Shown here one piece after another: positions 24,501-33,294 of a stretch of 64,000 nucleotides of DNA; position 1 is the stretch's first letter, and each line of letters begins with the position of its first letter. Location: positions 62,001 through 126,000 of the forward strand of contig JACKEP010000014.1 of the NCBI GenBank assembly GCA_020632915.1. Reading direction: 5' to 3'. A program made the translations under genes and the position numbers. A model generated the notes under the pieces. That model worked only from the letters and a program-made list of their open reading frames with translations. It ran no database searches and was not told where the DNA came from. This DNA comes from Alphaproteobacteria bacterium. GTDB taxonomy: Bacteria > Myxococcota_A > UBA796 > GCA-2862545.

Positions 24501-27500
24501 TGTTGGACATGTCCTCGCGCACGGTGTCCCACACCGCACCGGTCAGGCCCAGGCGCCAGCCGTTGCCGAAGTCGCCGGCGTGGTCGGTGTCGAGGCTGTC
24601 GTAGGTGCGGTTGACCGACAGCGGGATGCCCACCAGCGGCACGGACACGTCGGTGAACGTGATCGCGTAGTTGCCCACCTTCAGATCGCCGCCCACGCCG
24701 TACTGGGCCACGAAGCCCGCGGTCTGGGCGCCGTCGCTGGCCACCACGCGCACGTCGTAGTCGTCGTTGGCGAGCAGCGTGGTGTCGATCGTGGCGATGG
24801 CGGCGCCTGGCACGGCACCGGTGCCCGAGGCGATCGTGCGCCACGTGTCGGCGTCGTGAATCGACAGCTCGACCGTCCACGACAGCGACGCCGGGGTGTT
24901 GTCGTCGATCGACACGACGAGCTCGGTCGGCGCCATCAGCAGGCTGGCGTTGGCGGGCGACAGCAGGGTGACGACCGGCGCCTGGGTGTCGTTGCAGTCG
25001 ACGAAGGCCACGTCGCGCGGCAGCGACTCGCCGTTGCCCGCAGCGTCCTCGGCGCTGGCGACGAGGCTGACGGTGCCCACGGTGGCCTGCGCGACCTCGC
25101 CGCAGCCGTTGGGCCCGAGCGCGACGTCGACGCCGTCGGCGGTGAGCGCGCGGGTGACGACGCCCACGTCGTCGGAGGCGCCGACGCAGACCTGGAGGGG
25201 GCGGTCGATGCAGCCGGGCTCGCCGGCGAGGGTCAGGCCGAGCACGGGCGGCTCGGTGTCGGCGGTGACGGTGACGGTGTACACGCCCTCGTCGGTGCCT
25301 CCGTAGCCGTCGTCGACCTGGACGCGGATCGGGTGGCTGCCGAGGTCGGAGGCCGTCGGCCGCCACGACAGCAGACCCGACCACGACCGCACGGTCATGC
25401 TCGCCGGCCCTTCGACCAGGGCGTAGGTGAGCGTGTCGCCGTCGGCGTCGGTGGCGTGCACGTCGAACGACCACGCCCCGCCGGCCACCGCGGGCGGTGC
25501 GGTGAGCGCGGGCATCACCGGCGCACTGTTGGTGGCGCGGACGGCGACCGTGAAGGCCTGGCGCCCGGTGACGCCGCCCGGATCGGACGCGGCGAGGGCC
25601 ACGTCCACGGTGCCGACGTCGCCCGGTGCGGGCGTCCAGGTGACGACGCCCGTGCCCGGGTCCACCGCCATGCCGGCCGGGCCGGCCTCGAGCGCGTAGG
25701 TGACCACGGAGGACTCGGGGTCGACCGCGTCGGCGTCGTAGGTCCACGGCGTGGCCACGACCGCGAACGACGGCGGCGACGTGGTGAAGCGGGGCGCGCG
25801 ATCCGCCGGGTTCGGCACCACCGTCAGCGTCCAGCGCTGCTCGGCGGCGCCGCCGTGGCCGTCGTCGACCCGCAGGCCGAACGGGACCCCGCCGACGTCG
25901 CCGGGCGCCGGCGCCCAGGTGAGGCGGCCCGTGGCGACGTCGAGCGTGGCCGTCGGCGGCCCCTCCAGCAGCGACCACGCGAGCGTGTCGCCGTCGGGGT
26001 CGAGCGCGGACGGCTGGTACAGGTAGAGGTCGCCGGCCGCGGCGGTGATCGGCGGGTTGCTGACGATGCGCGGGCCACCGGCGGTGACCGGGACGTCGCC
26101 GACGGTCAGCTGCCACGTCTGGCTCGCGACGCCACCCTGGCCGTCGTCGACCGACAGGGCCACCTGGAAGGTGCCGACCACGGGCGACGGCCAGGTGACC
26201 TCGCCGGTGCCGGCGTCGACGGCCATGCCGGTGGGGCCAGCGTCGAGGGTGTAGGTGAGCGGGTCCCCGTCCGCGTCAGCCGCCTGCGCGGTGTACACGA
26301 ACGACACGCCGACGGCGGCGTAGGACGGCGGCGCCCCGGTGAAGTAGGGCGGCGCGTTGTCGGTCGCCGGGCGCACCTCGAGCGCGAAGCGCTGCTGGCC
26401 GCGCCCGCCGTAGCCACCGTCCGCGGCCACCACGACGTCGTGCACGCCGACGTCCGACGCGGTCGGCGTCCAGGTGAGCTCGCCGGTGACCGGGTCGACG
26501 GTCATGCCCGGAGGGGCGATCGGCAGCGACCAGACGATCGGGTAGCCAGCGGAATCGACGGCCACGGGCGCGTAGCCCCAGGTCTGCCCGACGCGCACCC
26601 AGGTGGGCGGCACGCTTGCGAACGTCGGGGCGCCCCGGGTGGGCGTGAGCCAGGTGGCCTCGAAGCCGAGCGGGGCCTCGTCGGGCACCGAGAACGTGAG
26701 CGGACGCCACGGCGTCATCGCCCCCGCCGGCAGGTCGCCGCGCTCGAGCACGCCCACGAAGGCACGCCCGTCGTCGGTGGTGCCGTCGGCGTTCTCGAGG
26801 GTGACGGTGGGCGCGAGGCCCGGCCCGACCGCCATCAGCAGCGGCGCCGGCACGGCGGAGGCGCCCGTGTTCTCGGCGGCGAGGTCGACGAACAGGCGCT
26901 TGGTGTCGGTGGCCCACGTGGTGTGACGCAGGTGGTCGGTGAGGCTGTCGCTGACGTCGGCGAGCTGGTCGGCGCCCGCGAGCGGGTCGCCCCAGAGCAC
27001 GAGCTCGGCCGTGCCCTCGCCGCAGCGGTCGATGCCGAGCAGCTGGAACCGGTTCTCGCCGGGCTGGATCGTCACCGTCGCGAAGAACCGGCCGTCGGCG
27101 TCGATGGCGTTGACGGCGCGACCATCGACGAGCACGGCGGCCACGCGCTGATCGGCCTCGGACGTGGCGGCGACGCCGGAGAGCGTGACCACCTGGCCCG
27201 GCCGGAACGCCGTGCCCGCGAGCGGGGTGAGCTCGCCGAACACCGGCGGCCCGTCGCAGGCGCAGGTGTCGGGGAGACGGCCGCACGCGCACTCCACGAT
27301 CTCGCCCGCGGCGAGCTCGCAGCTGTCGGGCGTGTCGTTGCGGTTGCAGTCGAACAGGTCGAGGCAGGCGTCGACGCCGATGTTCTCGATGAACTCGACG
27401 TAGCGCTCGGGGTTGGTGGACGAGCGCTGCAGCAGCCCGCCGGTGCCGTCCGCCAGCGCCTGGGCGAGGTCGAGCGTGGTGGTGGACGAGCCGGTGCCGG

Positions 27501-30500
27501 CGATCGGGTGCACCTGCACGTCGAAGGCGCGGGACACGGCGACCGCGTGGGCGATGGCGAGGTCGTCCTCGGGGAAGATCGGGTCGCCGCAGAACGGGCC
27601 CTCGTCGGCGACGGGCACGATCACGCGGCCGACACCCGGCCGCCACGGGTGACGGGCGGCCACGATGGCCGTGGCGCGGGCCCAGTCCTCGGCGTCGCCG
27701 GCGAGCGTGCCCCCGGGGCACTCGCCGAGGGTGGCGATGGACGGATCCGGGTTGAGCGGGACCTCGTCGCCGTACAGGTCGTGCACCGTGCCGGTGAGGC
27801 ACGGGAACGAGGTCGGCGTGTCCCAGATGCCCAGGATCGTCGGGTTGGTGGCGATGCCCTGGCTCGCGAGCGTCTGGAGGGCCGCGGTGAGGTTGTCGCA
27901 GAGGCTGACGGCCTCGTCGACCATCGACGCCGACGTGTCGAACACGAACACGATCTCGATCGACGGACAGTCGTAGCAGTCGTCGGGCAGGCCGTTGGCG
28001 TCGCAGTCGTCCTCGACGGCCAGCTCGCAGTCGTCGGGGACGAGGTCGTTGTTGCAGTCGCCGAGGCTGGCGTCGAGGGCCTGGCAGACGTCGGTGATCC
28101 CGTCGGCGTTGCAGTCGGCGTCGACCGGCTGGAAGGCGGCGTCACACAGATCCGGGTCGGTCGGGGCGTCGGCGAACAGGCGGAACTGGTAGGGCCCGAA
28201 GGCGTCGTAGGTGGCGTCGAAGCGCACCTGGTACGTGCCCGCGACGAGCGGTACCTCGTCGAGGTCGTCGGTGTCGTTGAGCGCGCGGCGGTAGGCGTTG
28301 ACCGGGTGGTCGACGGCGTCGAAGATGCCCCACTGCAGGCTCTGGGTGCCCTCGCGCAGGTCGCCTCGCACGCGCAGCCCGTCCGCCGGCACGACGAAGT
28401 CGTAGAACGCGAGCGCTCCGGGTCCGTCGAGGGCGCCCCGCACCTCGGTGCGGAAGTCGACGCTGCCGAGCGTGTCGTGGACCGTGCGCAGCACGAACCG
28501 GTAGGACTCGGCGCTCGACAGGCCCCCGTGCAGCACGAGATCGTAGGTGCCCGCGGCCAGCAGCACCGGGCCCTTGTCCTGGCTCTGCGTGTTGTTGGCG
28601 GTCGACGATCCGAACACGGACTGTCCGACCGGGTCGAGCAGGTCCCAGACCAGCGTGGACGCGCCGGCGAGCAGGTCCAGGTAGACGGGCGTGTCCTCAG
28701 CGAGGGTGACCGACCAGGTGTGGACGTCACCGGCCACGTCGAAGCTGTCGGCGACCTCGGTGTCGAGGGCGAAGGAGGCGGACCGGGTGCCCGGGAGCAC
28801 GGTGCGGAACGTGAAGTCGCCCGCGGCGTCCATGGTGGGATCGATCACGAGGGTCCACGTGCCCGGCCCGAGGGTCATCGGGCCAAGGTCTCCCGTGGTG
28901 ACGTTCGTGGTCGGCTCGTCGAAGCGCTGCTGCCCGTAGGGGTCGATGAGCCGCCACCGGAACCTCGACACGCCGGTGATCACGTCGAACCCCACACGCG
29001 TCGGGGCCGGCACGGACAGGGTGTAGGTCACGGTGCTGCCCGGCGGATCGATCGTGGCCGTGGTGGTGGTCCCGAGGGCGAGGGCCTGCGTGGTGTGCTG
29101 GACCTCCCGGACGACGAACCGGTACGGCGGCGTGGAGTCGCCCGACGACCAGATCGCCAGCGTCCAGGTGCCCGCGCCGAGTCGGAACGGCCCCTGGTCG
29201 TGGGAGTCCGGCAAGCGCGCGCCCGTCGAGAAGCGCACGCGGCCCGCGTCGTCCGTGAGCGACCAGATCCGCTCCAGCTGGTTGTCGAGGAGGTCGAAGT
29301 ACACGTCCGTGGTCGCTGCGAGGTCGAACGTGTAGACGCGCCGCTGCCCGGGGGCGGTGAAGGCGTCGTCCACCTCCACGTCGACGGTCAGCGTCTCCGT
29401 GGTGTCGGCAGGAATGGACCACAGCGCGAACTCGTAGTCCGGGGTCAACGACGCGTGGCTCACCGACAACGTGTAGGTGCCGGCGGCGAGATCGAAACGC
29501 CCGGGGTCCGTGTCGGCGCGACGCGCCTCCTGGTCCGGAAACACCGGCCACCCCACGCCGTCGGCCATCGACCACCGCAGGCCGGTCGTGCCGGCGAGCA
29601 GGTCGACGTACACCGCCGCCGGCGTCGCGAGGGTGAAGCTGTAGACGTCGGGCGTGCCAGTGGCGCCCAGCGTCGTCGCCACGGGGGTGTCGAGTGCGAG
29701 CGGGGTGCCGGGCGGCGGCACGTACGCCGACGTGCCAGCGTCGAGTAGATCGATCGTCCAGCTGACGAGCGTCTGGTTCTCGGGCAGCAGCGACAGCGTG
29801 TAGGTGCCGCCGAGCAAGGCGATGCCGAGCTGGTCCGTCAGCGACGTCGTCAATGGCACCACGGCCCGACCGTACGCGTCGCGCAGCTCCATCCCCATGG
29901 CGGAGGAGAAGGTGGCGGCCACGCCGTCGATGTCGAGGATCTGCCCGGGAAGGGCGTCGAACGTGTAGGCGTAGGTGCTGCCCGACACCGTCATCGCGTC
30001 GGTGAGACGGTCGCCGACCGCCACGGCAGCGGTGGACGAGGTCGGAGACGCCAGCTCGATGTCCCACGAGCCCATCCGATTCACGACGCCGACCAGCTCC
30101 ATGGTGTAGGTACCGCCCCGCAACGGGTAGGGAGCGCTCCACCGCATGTGGTCGGTCCAGTCGACGACCACGTCGCCATCATCCGCCGTCAGCCGGTAGC
30201 GGATGTCCCCGGGGTTGCCGGACACCACGACCGGTGCGAGCTGCTGACCGGCGAGGGCGTCGAAGGTCACGGTGGCGCCCTGCCCCGGCGCTGCGATCGT
30301 CACGCTGATCGTGTCGCCCAGGGCCGCCGTGAGCGCTAGGTCGGTGAGCGGCACGAACCGGGTCTCGTAGGATCCCACCGCGTCGAACAGACCTTCGACA
30401 CGGTAGGTGTGCGGACCCGGCCCGAGTACCCACGGCCCGTCGTTCCCCATGTTGGTCCTGCGAGGCACGACCTCGAAACCGTAGGGGTCGAACAGCGTCC

Positions 30501-33150
30501 ACCCGACGCGGTTGGGGTTCGACGCGGCGTCACGGAAGAAGCCCACCTTCGTCGCGGCCGGCACATCGATCGTCCACAGGTCCACAGCACCCGGGCTCTC
30601 GACGGCCCCCACGGCGGGGTCTGCCAGCGCGACGTCAGCGACGTCGACGTCGACCGTGGCCACCTGGAAGCTGAACGGGCCGGTCAGATCGACGCGCCCC
30701 GCCACCGAGAGAGTGTACGATCCGCCCATGAGCCGGACCGCGCTGATCGACGAAGGGTCGGTCCCGGAAGCGACCTGCCGACCCAGCGCGTCGCTGACGG
30801 TCCACTGCGCGAGGTTGATGGTCGTGACCTCGGTGTCCAGCGACACCGCGCGCCCAGGCGCCGCCGTGAACGTGTAGGTGTGGATCTGCCCCGGCTGATC
30901 GATCGCGTCGGACAGGTCGGTGTCGAGCGCGATGGTCCCGTGGTCGACCACCGAGGCGTCCGCCACGCGGAAGCTGTAGGACAGGTCGCCCGTGCCGGTG
31001 ACCGTCAGCGTGTAGGCGCCGCCGAGCAACGGGATGCGGCCGATGTCGGTGAACCGCGTGGTGCTGCCGAGCACGCGCCCGACGCGGTCGGTGAGCACCC
31101 AGCTGGCGTTGGCGGAGTTCACGCCGGTGCGGGCGTCGATGTAGACGGCCGCGTCCGCGGGCGCGTCGAACGTGAAGACGTCCACCTCGGCGGCCACGAC
31201 GTCATCGGTGACCTCGACGCCGAGGGTGACGGGCGTGCCGCCGGCGCGGGCGAGGGTGGGGAGCGCGACGACGGCCAGCAGCGCGAGACACGCCACCGCC
31301 GCGGTCGGCGCGGAGGCCACCCGACGGCGCCGCCGGGTCGCTGCGAGCGCGAGCAGGCCGACGAGCACGCCGCCTGCACCCGACCCACCGCCCGTGGCGC
31401 AGCCGCAGTCGTCGCGGTCCTTGTCCGGGTCGTCGTTGACCTGGCTGTCGGTGTCGATGCCGTCGGAGTCGTCGGTCTCGGCAGGGGTGTCGGTGTCGAC
31501 CGGCGTGTCCGTGTCCACCGGCGTGTCCGTGTCCACCGGCGTGTCCGTGTCCACCGGCGTGTCCGTGTCCAGCGGCGTGTCCGTGTCGGTGTCGGCGACG
31601 TCGCTGTCGGTGTCGGGGACATCGGTGTCCGTGTCCACGACGTCGGTGTCGGTGTCCGTGTCCGTGTCGGTGTCCGTGTCGGTGTCCGTGTCGGTGTCCG
31701 TGTCGGTGTCGACAGGGACCACCGTGTCCGTGTCCGTGTCCGTGTCGACCACGACCACGTCGGTGTCGGTGTCGGTGTCCGTGTCCACGAGGTCCGTGTC
31801 CGTGTCCACGAGGTCCGTGTCCGTGTCCACGAGGTCCGTGTCCGTGTCCGTGTCCACGAGGTCCGTGTCCGTGTCCACGAGGTCCGTGTCCGTCTCGGCG
31901 ACGTCCGTGTCGGTGTCGGTGTCGGTGTCGGTGTCCGTCTCGGCGACGTCCGTGTCGCCACCGGTGTCGGTGTCGGTGTCGGTGTCGACGAGCACGTCCG
32001 TGTCGGTGTCCGTGTCCGTGTCGACGAGCACGTCGGTGTCCGTGTCCGTGTCCGTGTCGACCACGAGACACGCACCGGTCGGGTCGACCAGCGTCACGAC
32101 GACCGTGGCGTCCGACGTGTTGCCCGCGCCGTCGAGCGCGGTGAGCACGACGTCGGTGGGCACGCCCAGCACCAGCGGCGTGCCGACGGGCGGGTCCTGC
32201 AGCAGGGCGGCGGGGCCGCAGGTGTCGGTGACGACGACGCCCGTGACCAGGTCGGGCACGACGCCCGCGCACGACGCGTCGACCGGCACGTCCACCGGGG
32301 CAGGCGCCGTGAACGTGGGCGCGTCGGTGTCGGAGACCGTGACGGTGACGGTGTCCTCGCCGGTGGCGCCCAGCGCGTCGGTGACCGTCAGCGTGTAGGT
32401 GGTGGCGCCGAGCCCGGGCATCACCGGCAGCGTCGCGTCCGACCCGAGGGGCGCGCCGCCCGCGTCCGTCCACCCGTAGGTGATCGCGTCGCCGTCGGCG
32501 TCGAACGAGGCCGAGCCGTCGAGTACGGTGGACCCACCGCACGCGAGGAGGACGTCGTCGCCGGCGATGGCGACGGGTGCGGTGTTGTCGACGCCGACGA
32601 CGACGTCGTCGATGCGCACCGCCGAGGTCGTGCCGAGGTCGCCGCCCACCAGCGTGAGCGAGACGGTGACCAGCGCACCGGGCATCAGCGTCGACGTGTC
32701 GATGGCGACCACGGTGCCGTCGAACGTGACCCCGTCGGCGCCCAGGGCGGTGCCGTCCTGCTGGTAGCTGAAGCACGCGGTGGACCCGAGCTGCCACGGC
32801 GCGACCACGGTCTGGCGGTCGGCGTCGAGCAGCCGCGCCTCGAACGCGTCGGGGATGCCCTGGACGACGGCATCGAAGCCGGGATCGATCGTGAGCACGA
32901 ACGACAGCGTGGTGGGCCGCAGTGGCACCACGAAGGTCTGCTCCAGCACCACGAGCAGGCTGTCGCCCTCGGTGAGCAGGGCCGTGCCGCCATCGGGCAC
33001 CACGGTGCCCGGCGTGACGGTGCCACCGGACTCCCAGACGGTCCAGCCGTCCAGATCCGTGTCGAACCCGGGGTTGACGAGGTCGACCGCGTGCGCGGGC
33101 GAGGACAGCAGCGACAGGACGAGGACGCTGCCGAGAGTCGGGACGTGCAT
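21577..33150 (-). CDS. Giant surface protein: MYXO-CTERM-type module fused in frame to PPC/vWA/Ig/RHS-repeat protein
   Basis: One open frame of 3857 residues. Residues 1-22 are a signal peptide. About 23-360 hold a choice-of-anchor-like domain, a PKD-like domain and an HYR-like domain. About 361-565 are DTD repeats. About 581-610 are a MYXO-CTERM-like tail (CGCATGGGSG, GVLVGLLALAAT, five Arg). Residue 611 is Val (GTG at 31320) and begins a second signal peptide (ACLALLAVVALPTLARA). Then come ten PPC-like repeats of about 100 residues, a vWA-like domain (VFVFDTSASM) near 1730 flanked by Cys/Asp calcium repeats, and five putative-Ig repeats. From about 2820 there is a DUF6531/RHS shell with YD repeats, ending in the RHS core (NRARYYDPATGRFLSQDP) and a variable tail of about 95 residues. 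It may be two genes that lost the stop between them. TAGTCT (33171-33176) is a possible minus-10. Confidence 0.8.
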   Translation of the reverse strand: MHVPTLGSVLVLSLLSSPAHAVDLVNPGFDTDLDGWTVWESGGTVTPGTVVPDGGTALLTEGDSLLVVLEQTFVVPLRPTTLSFVLTIDPGFDAVVQGIPDAFEARLLDADRQTVVAPWQLGSTACFSYQQDGTALGADGVTFDGTVVAIDTSTLMPGALVTVSLTLVGGDLGTTSAVRIDDVVVGVDNTAPVAIAGDDVLLACGGSTVLDGSASFDADGDAITYGWTDAGGAPLGSDATLPVMPGLGATTYTLTVTDALGATGEDTVTVTVSDTDAPTFTAPAPVDVPVDASCAGVVPDLVTGVVVTDTCGPAALLQDPPVGTPLVLGVPTDVVLTALDGAGNTSDATVVVTLVDPTGACLVVDTDTDTDTDVLVDTDTDTDTDVLVDTDTDTDTGGDTDVAETDTDTDTDTDTDVAETDTDLVDTDTDLVDTDTDTDLVDTDTDLVDTDTDLVDTDTDTDTDVVVVDTDTDTDTVVPVDTDTDTDTDTDTDTDTDTDTDTDVVDTDTDVPDTDSDVADTDTDTPLDTDTPVDTDTPVDTDTPVDTDTPVDTDTPAETDDSDGIDTDSQVNDDPDKDRDDCGCATGGGSGAGGVLVGLLALAATRRRRRVASAPTAAVACLALLAVVALPTLARAGGTPVTLGVEVTDDVVAAEVDVFTFDAPADAAVYIDARTGVNSANASWVLTDRVGRVLGSTTRFTDIGRIPLLGGAYTLTVTGTGDLSYSFRVADASVVDHGTIALDTDLSDAIDQPGQIHTYTFTAAPGRAVSLDTEVTTINLAQWTVSDALGRQVASGTDPSSISAVRLMGGSYTLSVAGRVDLTGPFSFQVATVDVDVADVALADPAVGAVESPGAVDLWTIDVPAATKVGFFRDAASNPNRVGWTLFDPYGFEVVPRRTNMGNDGPWVLGPGPHTYRVEGLFDAVGSYETRFVPLTDLALTAALGDTISVTIAAPGQGATVTFDALAGQQLAPVVVSGNPGDIRYRLTADDGDVVVDWTDHMRWSAPYPLRGGTYTMELVGVVNRMGSWDIELASPTSSTAAVAVGDRLTDAMTVSGSTYAYTFDALPGQILDIDGVAATFSSAMGMELRDAYGRAVVPLTTSLTDQLGIALLGGTYTLSLLPENQTLVSWTIDLLDAGTSAYVPPPGTPLALDTPVATTLGATGTPDVYSFTLATPAAVYVDLLAGTTGLRWSMADGVGWPVFPDQEARRADTDPGRFDLAAGTYTLSVSHASLTPDYEFALWSIPADTTETLTVDVEVDDAFTAPGQRRVYTFDLAATTDVYFDLLDNQLERIWSLTDDAGRVRFSTGARLPDSHDQGPFRLGAGTWTLAIWSSGDSTPPYRFVVREVQHTTQALALGTTTTATIDPPGSTVTYTLSVPAPTRVGFDVITGVSRFRWRLIDPYGQQRFDEPTTNVTTGDLGPMTLGPGTWTLVIDPTMDAAGDFTFRTVLPGTRSASFALDTEVADSFDVAGDVHTWSVTLAEDTPVYLDLLAGASTLVWDLLDPVGQSVFGSSTANNTQSQDKGPVLLAAGTYDLVLHGGLSSAESYRFVLRTVHDTLGSVDFRTEVRGALDGPGALAFYDFVVPADGLRVRGDLREGTQSLQWGIFDAVDHPVNAYRRALNDTDDLDEVPLVAGTYQVRFDATYDAFGPYQFRLFADAPTDPDLCDAAFQPVDADCNADGITDVCQALDASLGDCNNDLVPDDCELAVEDDCDANGLPDDCYDCPSIEIVFVFDTSASMVDEAVSLCDNLTAALQTLASQGIATNPTILGIWDTPTSFPCLTGTVHDLYGDEVPLNPDPSIATLGECPGGTLAGDAEDWARATAIVAARHPWRPGVGRVIVPVADEGPFCGDPIFPEDDLAIAHAVAVSRAFDVQVHPIAGTGSSTTTLDLAQALADGTGGLLQRSSTNPERYVEFIENIGVDACLDLFDCNRNDTPDSCELAAGEIVECACGRLPDTCACDGPPVFGELTPLAGTAFRPGQVVTLSGVAATSEADQRVAAVLVDGRAVNAIDADGRFFATVTIQPGENRFQLLGIDRCGEGTAELVLWGDPLAGADQLADVSDSLTDHLRHTTWATDTKRLFVDLAAENTGASAVPAPLLMAVGPGLAPTVTLENADGTTDDGRAFVGVLERGDLPAGAMTPWRPLTFSVPDEAPLGFEATWLTPTRGAPTFASVPPTWVRVGQTWGYAPVAVDSAGYPIVWSLPIAPPGMTVDPVTGELTWTPTASDVGVHDVVVAADGGYGGRGQQRFALEVRPATDNAPPYFTGAPPSYAAVGVSFVYTAQAADADGDPLTYTLDAGPTGMAVDAGTGEVTWPSPVVGTFQVALSVDDGQGGVASQTWQLTVGDVPVTAGGPRIVSNPPITAAAGDLYLYQPSALDPDGDTLAWSLLEGPPTATLDVATGRLTWAPAPGDVGGVPFGLRVDDGHGGAAEQRWTLTVVPNPADRAPRFTTSPPSFAVVATPWTYDADAVDPESSVVTYALEAGPAGMAVDPGTGVVTWTPAPGDVGTVDVALAASDPGGVTGRQAFTVAVRATNSAPVMPALTAPPAVAGGAWSFDVHATDADGDTLTYALVEGPASMTVRSWSGLLSWRPTASDLGSHPIRVQVDDGYGGTDEGVYTVTVTADTEPPVLGLTLAGEPGCIDRPLQVCVGASDDVGVVTRALTADGVDVALGPNGCGEVAQATVGTVSLVASAEDAAGNGESLPRDVAFVDCNDTQAPVVTLLSPANASLLMAPTELVVSIDDNTPASLSWTVELSIHDADTWRTIASGTGAVPGAAIATIDTTLLANDDYDVRVVASDGAQTAGFVAQYGVGGDLKVGNYAITFTDVSVPLVGIPLSVNRTYDSLDTDHAGDFGNGWRLGLTGAVWDTVREDMSNNPLHDLLNEAYTSTTRVYVVKTTGERVGFTFAPVSRGWPSAFQFNVGFTPDPGVEDTLEAVGTQVVWALGNGFADYIIPFNPTQYVLTTPEGLRYTYDEVEGLIGIEDPLGNTVTVTPDGVVHSDGTTIAFERDGTGRIQRIVAPDPDPNDADPAPHVDYRYDGQGRLVGALDPLGHETTFTYDAPGLPDYLTDIVDPTGRPIQRTAYDADGRAVAQCPADGDLVTLDGCTTLGIDLPAQTYTVVDARGYPTLYAFDDNGQVLLERTTLDGGATYEITSTWDGHRELTRSYNGATWTLLYDDQGRSAGVVDPTGRQVTWTWDADCKGPSEVTWPRGGQELYVYDDRCNEIAHTDPNGVTVHATYGTNGRLQRIVDGAGLAWDFVVDGRGHVLERTDPAGQTSVHVYDGLGRMVRTVDRDGRAVDLDWDDADRLVQETWNTVPPTVTTYTWDDGDRLLSAVSPTASVVLTYAPTGQIASVSNTGTPGAPALLLERVWGGAGEPDTVTDNLGGTVTYTYDGRRRMVEALLAGAGVPTPRVALTYDGDGRIATLARFAGASGVANSALTYDGAGLVDRLSRIAHTRPGGAAITSVDLVRDLQGDVTAMTDAEGSHAFTYDARRFLLTADHPAGAQPDDAYTWDGYGNQLSSLSRGVAQLGYQGGAGGHTLDADDVATSTYDHEGHLTGRVDAATGRRLLLDWDHRGRLVAIEEQDAAGVPLHRVTYGYDPLDQRVAATLDGDRTWTLWDGGNPVLDVDDAGAVVARRLYGRKLDQAFAEVRGGSTSWLLTDHQGTVRDVVNDAGAVTDHAAYTAFGDPVDAATTSVGYAGLTGAGVGGFLYNRARYYDPATGRFLSQDPLVPYGYTYAVGNPMYWTDPTGESVLIEYLCLALNAVGLADVLTEGIGVPLSNIFKQVAAGLNGQGGGGGGGGAGALVKGIGKFGASRMGPPGMILDPPSSPKDVIGAAAGLACNLTGN
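31321..31410 (-). other. Internal MYXO-CTERM-like tail followed by a second signal peptide
   Basis: These bases encode DCGCATGGGSG, a hydrophobic GVLVGLLALAAT and five arginines, the layout of a terminal myxobacterial sorting tail. Instead of a stop, the frame continues at the GTG of 31320 into a new signal sequence. No GGAGG-type site precedes that GTG; the upstream bases encode the arginine run. Confidence 0.75.
31449..32062 (-). repeat. DTD-coding hexamer repeat (GACACC/GACACG units)
   Basis: About 600 bp of GACACC and GACACG hexamers on the minus strand encode Asp-Thr dipeptides, broken by LVDTD, AETD, VDTDTP and VVVD steps. The unit is six bases, so slippage keeps the frame. It acts as an acidic, probably disordered linker between the folded N-terminal domains and the MYXO-CTERM-like tail. 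Confidence 0.9.
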
Positions 33151-33294
33151 CGGTACCCCTCAGCCCCCGGAGACTACCACGACGATCGCGTCGCCATCGG
33201 TGTCCGCTCGGTCTCCTGCCAGGACCGATCCGTGCGCCGGGGACTCGGTGCGGGTACGGCTACCGGGCGGACGGGTACCGGAAGCGGTCGAGCG

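Noticed and set aside
20035..29748. A 3237-codon open frame on the plus strand, and other very long plus-strand frames opposite the giant gene
   Set aside because: It is the antisense of the giant minus-strand gene. Its product is Val/Gly/Arg/His-rich with no domain, as expected when GC-rich coding DNA is read on the wrong strand.
31449..32062. Possible CRISPR array or satellite
   Set aside because: The unit is a hexamer without unique spacers, stays in frame and encodes Asp-Thr repeats within a larger gene.
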